From an uncultured Collinsella sp. (GTDB taxonomy: Bacteria; Actinomycetota; Coriobacteriia; Coriobacteriales; Coriobacteriaceae), in the NCBI GenBank assembly GCA_900541055.1, contig UQHZ01000036.1:1-15913 (forward strand): 15,913 nucleotides of DNA, given 5' to 3'. Positions 1 through 5,379 of the stretch are shown here, piece by piece. Numbering within the stretch: position 1 is the stretch's first letter; every line of letters begins with the position of its first letter. Both the position numbers and the translations under genes were made by a program. The notes below the pieces were generated by a model that worked only from the letters and a program-made list of their open reading frames with translations, did no database searches and was not told where the DNA came from.

Positions 1-9
1 CCCTAGAGT

Positions 10-42
10 TCGTCGGCAGCGTCAGATGTGTATAAGAGACAG
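10..42 (+). other. Nextera transposase adapter (sequencing artefact)
   Basis: These 33 bases match the Illumina Nextera read-1 adapter including its 19-bp mosaic end (AGATGTGTATAAGAGACAG, 24-42) with no mismatch, judged from memory. This is library-preparation DNA left at a contig end. The nine bases before it are of unknown origin. Any open reading frame starting inside this stretch is artificial, and genomic sequence should be taken to start near position 43. Confidence 0.96.
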
Positions 43-47
43 AACAG

Positions 48-81
48 TCCCTATTTCACCGCAACTGCGTTAGGGATTTTT
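48..81 (+). terminator. possible intrinsic terminator
   Basis: TCCCTA (48-53) pairs with TAGGGA (71-76), an inner CGC/GCG pair (60-62/67-69) strengthens the hairpin, and five T follow (77-81). It would end transcription arriving from the left, beyond the contig edge. The stem is short and has an internal loop, so this is tentative. Confidence 0.4.
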
Positions 82-199
82 CTACAGGGGGAGGGTAGTC
101 AAAAAAGCCCCGTCCCAAATCGACTGTCCAGGGAGTCGCATTCGAGCTTGGTTGTCCTCTCAGCCACTTGGCATCCTTCGAGCAGTAATAGTGAAAAAA

Positions 200-288
200 C
201 TTGCTTAAGTGTTAATCAAGTTAGACATAATCTTGCTCTCTAATTAATCAAGAATCGCTATAATTTTGATTAGCTAGAGAGCAAGATT
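200..288 (+). repeat. three-copy 21-bp element over the ATPase promoter
   Basis: The element CTTGCT-N6-TTAATCAAG occurs at 200-220 and 232-252, exactly 32 bp apart, and a third copy lies inverted at 265-285 (AGCAAG at 280-285 exact, the TTAATCAAG part 7 of 9). Copies two and three, with flanks, form a 23-bp inverted repeat (229-251 against 266-288, 21 of 23 matching) around a 14-base loop that contains a perfect TATAAT. The inverted copy ends 9 bases before the start codon at 297. The layout suggests an operator, perhaps for autoregulation of the downstream ATPase. That role is inferred. The repeats themselves are plain in the sequence. Confidence 0.8.
259..264 (+). promoter_or_regulatory. 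putative -10 box of the DUF4143 ATPase gene
   Basis: A consensus TATAAT lies 33 bases before the ATG at 297, in the loop between the two arms of the inverted repeat. No good -35 box is seen at the usual spacing, where CTCTCT is found. A protein bound to the flanking arms would cover this promoter. Confidence 0.55.
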
Positions 289-296
289 GGAGAATC

Positions 297-1649
297 ATGG
301 CATTCAACGACTTGATCGCCCAGAAAATAAAGGACTTTGAACAGCAGGGGGTTCCGCAGGTCTTTGAGCGAGACCTTGATCTAGGAAACCCACAGGAGCC
401 AAAGCGCGACAACATCGTAAATGTGATTGTGGGGGCCCGCCGTTGTGGAAAGACGTATCGCCTGTATCAGGAGATGCGGCGGCTTCAGAGCCGGGGCGTC
501 GAGCTTGACCGGGTGCTTTACTTCAATTTTGAGGATGAGCGCTTGCGCCCGTATGAGCCATCGCTGCTGGCGGACGTGCTCGACACGTTCTATGCGCTGT
601 ATCCTGTTGCTCGAACCGAGGGCGCTTACATTTTCTTTGACGAGATCCAGGAAATTCCCGAATGGGGTGCGTTTCTGCGGCGTGTAGTCGATACGGAGAA
701 AGCGACCGTCTATGTGACGGGGTCTTCTTCCAAGATGCTGTCCTCAGAACTTAAGAGCGAGTTTAGGGGTCGTTCTCTTGTGCGAGAGCTTTTTCCGTTG
801 AGTTTTTCGGAATACGTTCGATATAAGACGGGGAGCGTTTTCGAGCCAGATGCGACTTTTTCCCCGAGCGATGCAGCGCTGCTTCGACATCATCTGATCG
901 GGTATCTTGAACAAGGGGGATTCATCGCGACACTTGAGCAGACGCCTGCAGACGCGATTCAGCTGCTACAGGAATATGCTTCGCGAACGGTCGCCATGGA
1001 CGTCGTTGAACGTTACGACGTCAAGAACCCTCGCCTGGCATCGCTGTTCTTGACGCGGTGTATGGCATCTTCGGGACGAGAGTTGTCAGTGAACAAAGTG
1101 TACAACGAGTTCAAGAGCAGACAGATACCCGTCAGTCGTAATTCGCTCAGCGATTTACTTGAGTATTATGAGGACGCCTACCTGCTGTTCTCCGTGCCGG
1201 AGTTCACGCGTTCACTGGCAAATAACATGCGGTCTGCGTCTAAGGTCTACGCTGTCGATCCTGCGATGTTTGGAGCATTCTCTCCCGCATCGGCATTGGA
1301 TCAGGGTCAGAGGCTCGAGACCGCAGTGTTCAACGCGCTAAGAAGAAGGACTCCCGCGGTGAGGACCGGCTCGGTCTGCCGCCTGCTGATCAAAGAGAAG
1401 AGCAAAAGCCATGAGGTGGACTTTGTGGCTGGGGACGCGCTTCTCATGCGGGCTTATAGCCTGATTCAGGTGAGTGCGGATATGGCAAGTGAGAAAACGC
1501 GCGAGCGCGAAATTGCCGCGCTTGATGCCTCGATGGCCCAGTTCGATCTTGGCGAGTCGGCAATCGTTACCATGGATGAACAGATCGATATTCCATGCGA
1601 GCACGGTGTGGTCCACGTTATGCCCGCATGGAAGTGGCTCCTTGCCTAA
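297..1649 (+). CDS. AAA ATPase with DUF4143 domain
   Basis: A 450-residue ATP-binding protein of the AAA_14/DUF4143 type. The N-terminal part carries a Walker A loop GARRCGKT (46-53), a Walker B strand YIFFDEIQ (111-118) and a TGSSS sensor-like motif (141-145), followed by the family's LSFSEY segment (168-173). The C-terminal DUF4143 part has the usual RLETAVFNALRRR helix and an EVDFV...LIQV strand pair resembling a PD-(D/E)xK fold, but without the catalytic lysine, as I recall is common in this family. The length is normal, so the gene looks intact. The ATG at 297 follows GGAG at a weak distance (289-292). The family is widespread in gut bacteria, often in many variable copies, and its cellular role is not settled. 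Base composition is visibly less GC-rich than the PTS and oxidoreductase genes, which suits an accessory gene. It is convergent with the next gene, 73 bp away. Confidence 0.88.
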   Translation: MAFNDLIAQKIKDFEQQGVPQVFERDLDLGNPQEPKRDNIVNVIVGARRCGKTYRLYQEMRRLQSRGVELDRVLYFNFEDERLRPYEPSLLADVLDTFYALYPVARTEGAYIFFDEIQEIPEWGAFLRRVVDTEKATVYVTGSSSKMLSSELKSEFRGRSLVRELFPLSFSEYVRYKTGSVFEPDATFSPSDAALLRHHLIGYLEQGGFIATLEQTPADAIQLLQEYASRTVAMDVVERYDVKNPRLASLFLTRCMASSGRELSVNKVYNEFKSRQIPVSRNSLSDLLEYYEDAYLLFSVPEFTRSLANNMRSASKVYAVDPAMFGAFSPASALDQGQRLETAVFNALRRRTPAVRTGSVCRLLIKEKSKSHEVDFVAGDALLMRAYSLIQVSADMASEKTREREIAALDASMAQFDLGESAIVTMDEQIDIPCEHGVVHVMPAWKWLLA

Positions 1650-1722
1650 TCATCTATGGACCTGTGGGGTCAGGACCTCCTGGCTCCTTCATCACGGTTG
1701 GGGAGCACCTTGCTGCGCCAGG

Positions 1723-3222
1723 CTAGTCCTGGGCTTTGATGCTCGGCAGGAGAATCTGGGCGAGGTAGTCGGTCTCGAGTTTGGTCGCGGCGTCGGCCTT
1801 GCCGTCTTTACCGACCAGGTCGTTTTTGATCTGGCTGTATGTGTAGCGGTTGCCGGTCGTGAGCTCGACAAGCTCAATGGCCGTGTCCATGGGGTAGGTC
1901 GACACGGGGTTCTGCGTGCGCCCGTTGATGGTTTGCGGAATCACGTACGGATAAACAGGGCCGCTGGCGTAGACGGTGTAGCCGTTGCCTAGGCTGACCG
2001 TGCCCAAAACCGTATCGCCGTCATCGGGCGTAAAGGTCTCGCCATCGCGCACGGCGACGAGCGTCACGAGCGGCGTATTGGCGTCATCGCCCAGATAGAT
2101 GCACAGCGTGCTGCCGTTTTGCCAGGTAGCAACCTTACCGTACCACTCGACGGGGATATCGAGTTGATACAGATCCGTCGCCTTATGCCGAGCATCGGCA
2201 TCGCGGGCGGACTGTGCCTCGCTTGCGCTTACGGCGTTGGCGGCGGCATCGCGGCGCGTAATTGCCGCCTGCTGGAGTATCTTTGCCGCGGCGGCAGAGC
2301 TCGCGCCGCCTTCCTCGGCATACTTGGCGGCGGCATCGATCTGGTCGTCAGTCACCGTGTCGGCCGAAGGCACCTTGAGCTTAAAGGTGGCCTGGGCACT
2401 CAAATCCTGCCCATCGCTCTTGATGGTGACCTGCGCCTTGGTGGTCGGGACGGTGTAGATGGTGCCGTCGGCCGCGATGGGGGAGGCGGCGATGGAGAAC
2501 GTGTAATCGCCAGGCAGCAGCTTAATGCCACGGCCGTGCTCGTCAACATAGAGCGTCTCGCTCACAGAAGAGCCGTCGGAATCCTGCCCGCTCACCTGCA
2601 CGGGAATCTTGGAGCCAGTTGAGCAGTCGAGCCCCGCGGCGTGCATGCCGATTCGCACCGACATCATCGTGTGCGCATTGGCGGCGGCAACGGTGGCCTG
2701 CTCTTGTCGGTATCCATTCCAAGCGGCATAGCCTGCGCCACCGGCGACAAGCGCGATGGCTACGACGCCGGCAACCATCAGATTGCGGCGCTTGGGCGAC
2801 ATCTTGCGATGGCGAACCTCGGCCTCGCGTGCCGAGGGAACGGACGGCAGGGGAATATCGCCCATGGCGATGGTCTCGTCCACGGCAGGCGCGGAACCCA
2901 GGCCGGGGAGCTCGCGGGTGAGCGAGTCGTCGGCAGGCAAGCTGCCAAGCAGGACGGTCTCTTCTCCCGAGCCGGATTCCGGCTGGTCGTCGCCCTTGCT
3001 ATCGTCCTCTTCGGCTTCGGCTTCGGCTTCGGCTTCGTCAGGAGCGTCTTTGGCGTCGCCGTCTTCGTCCTCGGTGCCTTCGTGCGCCTCGTCCTGTGTG
3101 TCGACGGCCGAATCGCTAAACGAGAGCTCGTCAAGTGAAATCCGGTCTAGGCTCTCCAGGGCCTCGGCGCACGCTTCTGCATCTTGGGCCGCATCCTCTT
3201 GGCCCATCGTCTCATCTTTCAT
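1723..3222 (-). CDS. acidic single-pass membrane protein, unknown function
   Basis: A 499-residue protein I do not recognise. The start at 3222 is chosen because GGGGG lies 4-8 bases upstream and the residues before it read as non-coding. Residues 1-135 are very acidic, rich in Glu, Asp and Ser, with an alternating Ala-Glu run near 63-71. A basic patch (RHRKMSPKRRN, 137-147) precedes one membrane helix (about 148-170), which predicts a cytoplasmic N-terminus and an exported C-terminus of about 330 residues. That part has a beta-rich section with a possible Ig-like or carboxypeptidase-regulatory-like stretch (about 187-285), an Ala-rich helical section, and a C-terminal section with repeated YxxYSQI-type polar motifs. 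No catalytic motif is visible. The gene appears monocistronic. A TATAAA-like box lies on the minus strand at 3305-3310. Confidence 0.8.
   Translation of the reverse strand: MKDETMGQEDAAQDAEACAEALESLDRISLDELSFSDSAVDTQDEAHEGTEDEDGDAKDAPDEAEAEAEAEEDDSKGDDQPESGSGEETVLLGSLPADDSLTRELPGLGSAPAVDETIAMGDIPLPSVPSAREAEVRHRKMSPKRRNLMVAGVVAIALVAGGAGYAAWNGYRQEQATVAAANAHTMMSVRIGMHAAGLDCSTGSKIPVQVSGQDSDGSSVSETLYVDEHGRGIKLLPGDYTFSIAASPIAADGTIYTVPTTKAQVTIKSDGQDLSAQATFKLKVPSADTVTDDQIDAAAKYAEEGGASSAAAAKILQQAAITRRDAAANAVSASEAQSARDADARHKATDLYQLDIPVEWYGKVATWQNGSTLCIYLGDDANTPLVTLVAVRDGETFTPDDGDTVLGTVSLGNGYTVYASGPVYPYVIPQTINGRTQNPVSTYPMDTAIELVELTTGNRYTYSQIKNDLVGKDGKADAATKLETDYLAQILLPSIKAQD
3010..3037 (-). repeat. hexanucleotide tandem repeat inside the acidic region
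   Basis: TTCGGC is repeated four times plus four bases (3010-3037). It is in frame with the minus-strand gene and encodes the alternating Glu-Ala run. Slippage here would change the length of the acidic region by two residues per unit without a frameshift. Confidence 0.85.
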
Positions 3223-3350
3223 ATATCCCCCAAGCTCAACATCGGGACAACACTGTACCCAAAAACGGGACCCCATAGAGCCGCCGCATGATTTGAAATC
3301 CGATTTTATATATGCGCATGTTTTTGAATAGATGATTAGAGACGCAATGA

Positions 3351-3391
3351 CAAAAGCCCCCGGAAAGCGAGTGAAACGCTTTCCGGGGGCT
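3351..3391 (-). terminator. strong intrinsic terminator of the TetR/membrane-protein operon
   Basis: A perfect 15-bp stem (355-369 of the 3000s against 3377-3391) with a 7-base loop is followed on the minus strand by TTTTG. It lies 67 bp beyond the stop codon of the membrane protein gene at 3459 and before the acidic-protein gene, so it separates two minus-strand transcripts. Confidence 0.92.
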
Positions 3392-3458
3392 CTGCAAGAC
3401 ACTGGATTGAAAATCTGGCAGGCGGGCCTATGCCCAAGTGCCAACAGCGACCAGCGCG

Positions 3459-4466
3459 TTACTCGGCGTGAGCGTAATCCACCTTGGCGCGGCGAGCGGT
3501 GGCCTTCTCCCAATCGCTGGTGCCCTCAAAGACATCCTGCTTGTAGGGATTGCGACCGAGCTTCTTGGCGCGGTAGGCGATGTAGATGATCGCGGCGACG
3601 TTGGCGATCAGCGCGGCAATCGAGACCGCGGTGGCGGCGCCGGGGTCGAGCGTGGAGTGGGTCACAAAGATGGACTCCTCCTGGAAGTACGGGAACACCT
3701 GGGCAAACATGCACCAAATAGCAAGCGTAAAGGCGCGGTTCTGAATCCAGCCGCCCTTGTTCCAGATAAAGGCGGCGACGGTGGGCGCCAGCAGCAGCGC
3801 AAAGCCGCAGAACCAGGAGTGGGTGGGCAGGCAGTTGTAGGTGTAGCAGAAGTTCCAGATATCGTAAGCGATGATGTAGACCCAAGTCATGTCGGGCCAC
3901 AACATGTCGGTCTGATCCTCGGAGGCGTAGACGCTCCACCAGCCGGTCATGCAGAAGATGTTGATGAGACCGGCGATGCCGTTGAACACGTTGTTCCAGC
4001 CGGCAAGCTGCGTGGCACCCTCGGAGGTGACCCAGGTGGACTGGCCCAGGACAAAGAAGTGATAGGCGCTCTCGAAGTCGGACACGACGGCGATCATGAT
4101 GTTGATGGCGACGATCACAAACGGCCATGCACGGAACCAATGTGCCTTGCCGATCTTGCCCCACTGGTACTTAATGGCAATGAAGCCCCAGCAACCGGCC
4201 AGCGCCGCGTATACCTTGGCGTAGTGGAACCAGCTGTTCTGGTACACATGGGTGGGGTTGGTGAGCGCCCACTCGGCACCCTGCGAAACGCCCACGGCGA
4301 TGGCGACGCAGTAGATGGTCATGGCCAGCGGAGCCACGCCAAAGATGATTGCCGCGCCCAGCTTGGTGCGGCGGCCGACCTCGTTGAGCACGATGAGGCC
4401 AATAAAGACCATGGCCCAGCCGGCCCAGTGGATAAGGGTATCGCTACCCCAAACATCGAACAGCAT
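3459..4466 (-). CDS. multi-pass membrane protein, DUF5692-like
   Basis: A 335-residue very hydrophobic protein with about eight to ten predicted membrane segments, unusually rich in Trp and Tyr. I recall it as resembling the DUF5692 family of actinobacterial membrane proteins. The function of that family is unknown to me, and a profile search would decide the match. His residues sit in or near membrane segments (for example SWFHYAK near 97-103, YHFF near 136-139 and PTHSW near 226-230), but no known heme or quinone motif can be named. The C-terminal tail is short and charged. The ATG at 4466 has a good ribosome site (AAAGGAGAG, 4470-4478). It lies 63 bp downstream of the TetR gene on the same strand with no terminator between, so the two are probably cotranscribed and the protein is likely controlled by that TetR. 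Confidence 0.82.
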   Translation of the reverse strand: MLFDVWGSDTLIHWAGWAMVFIGLIVLNEVGRRTKLGAAIIFGVAPLAMTIYCVAIAVGVSQGAEWALTNPTHVYQNSWFHYAKVYAALAGCWGFIAIKYQWGKIGKAHWFRAWPFVIVAINIMIAVVSDFESAYHFFVLGQSTWVTSEGATQLAGWNNVFNGIAGLINIFCMTGWWSVYASEDQTDMLWPDMTWVYIIAYDIWNFCYTYNCLPTHSWFCGFALLLAPTVAAFIWNKGGWIQNRAFTLAIWCMFAQVFPYFQEESIFVTHSTLDPGAATAVSIAALIANVAAIIYIAYRAKKLGRNPYKQDVFEGTSDWEKATARRAKVDYAHAE

Positions 4467-4529
4467 GCTGCTCTCCTTTCACACGCCCGCGGCCCCTCTT
4501 CTGATCGCGGGCAGTTTGGCCAAATGTCG

Positions 4530-5192
4530 TCAGTTCTGGGGCTTGCGCTCCGGATACTTGGCGGTATAGCCCTCGATGTGGAGCGTCGAGGCGATAATCT
4601 CCTTGACCGTCTCGTCGGGCACATCGGGGTGCGTGCGGATATACATCAACAGTCCCATGATGAGGGTGTAGAACGTCTCGTAGACATGGTCGATGCGTAG
4701 CTCATGATGGGTGACAAAATCCACCACGGTGGTGTCGCAGATATACTGCGCCACGCGCTGGACCACGTTGTGCAAAAAGCCGCCGTAGAGCGCGCCGCTG
4801 CTCGAGGTGAGCGTGCTTGGCAGCTCGTGGCCGCTCACGACCAGGTGCTTAAAGAGCGGGGCGACGGTGTCGAGTGCGCCTTCGATGTCGCCAACCGTGC
4901 GGCTGGCGTTCCACTGCTCGAGCTCGGCGATAAAACCGTCGATCGCCTCGTCCATGACGGCGGTGACGGCGGCGTCCATGTCGGCGAAGTAGTGGTAGAA
5001 CAGCGAGCGCGTGCAGCCGGCTCGCTTGGTCACGGCCGAGACGGATAGATGGGACACGCCCAGCTCGGAGCTTACGGTGCGCACGGCATCGAGGATCTCG
5101 CGACGGCGTTCGTCGCCCGTTAGGCGCTTTGTCGCGCTATCGGATACGGGGACGGCATCGACCACAGAGGTATCTGCTGTGTTGTTGCCCAT
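4530..5192 (-). CDS. TetR/AcrR-family transcriptional regulator
   Basis: A 220-residue TetR-type repressor. After a flexible 25-residue N-terminus, residues 27-75 form the family's three-helix DNA-binding domain, with the recognition-helix pattern SVSAVTKRAGCTRSLFYHYF (51-70). The C-terminal part is an all-helical ligand and dimer domain with no recognisable ligand signature. The start at 5192 is preceded by AAAGGCGG. It is the first gene of a minus-strand pair with the membrane protein and is divergent from the oxidoreductase gene. Two palindromes of the size TetR dimers bind lie between the two divergent starts, 59 to 97 bp upstream of this start codon, so autoregulation plus control of the divergent genes is likely. 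Confidence 0.93.
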   Translation of the reverse strand: MGNNTADTSVVDAVPVSDSATKRLTGDERRREILDAVRTVSSELGVSHLSVSAVTKRAGCTRSLFYHYFADMDAAVTAVMDEAIDGFIAELEQWNASRTVGDIEGALDTVAPLFKHLVVSGHELPSTLTSSSGALYGGFLHNVVQRVAQYICDTTVVDFVTHHELRIDHVYETFYTLIMGLLMYIRTHPDVPDETVKEIIASTLHIEGYTAKYPERKPQN

Positions 5193-5250
5193 TTTTTGCC
5201 GCCTTTCATCCTCTTTTGCCTGACCGTTCGCCTAACAGTCTTGAATATTG

Positions 5251-5265
5251 TTGACGGTTCGTCAA
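5251..5265. promoter_or_regulatory. TetR operator site 1
   Basis: TTGAC-GGTTC-GTCAA is a perfect 5-bp inverted repeat with a 5-base centre. Its sister site has the same arms and spacing, centred 23 bp away. The position between divergent genes and next to a TetR gene makes it the probable repressor site. Binding is inferred. Confidence 0.8.
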
Positions 5266-5273
5266 TACTGTTT

Positions 5274-5288
5274 TTGACACAATGTCAA
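5274..5288. promoter_or_regulatory. TetR operator site 2
   Basis: TTGAC-ACAAT-GTCAA has the same arms and spacing as site 1. The outer halves of the pair extend into a perfect 10-bp inverted repeat, TATTGTTGAC (5246-5255) and GTCAACAATA (5284-5293), so the double site is symmetric as a whole. Both strands contain TTGACA here (5274-5279 plus, 5283-5288 minus), so a -35 box may be embedded, although I see no convincing -10 partner. Confidence 0.8.
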
Positions 5289-5379
5289 CAATAACGGGTG
5301 AACGGCGCGGGGGCATGTCGAGCCCGTAAAAAGAGGGACGCTGCGTGCCTGCCAGGCTGCGGCAAGAGAAGGGACGACT

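Noticed and set aside
28..243. 71-codon open frame at the window start
   Set aside because: It starts inside the sequencing adapter and crosses a likely terminator.
1650..1722. Bidirectional terminator between the convergent genes
   Set aside because: I looked for a stem followed by a T-run on either strand and found none that is convincing.
3438..4700. 420-codon plus-strand open frame
   Set aside because: It is antisense to the membrane protein and TetR genes, which have good starts and family motifs.
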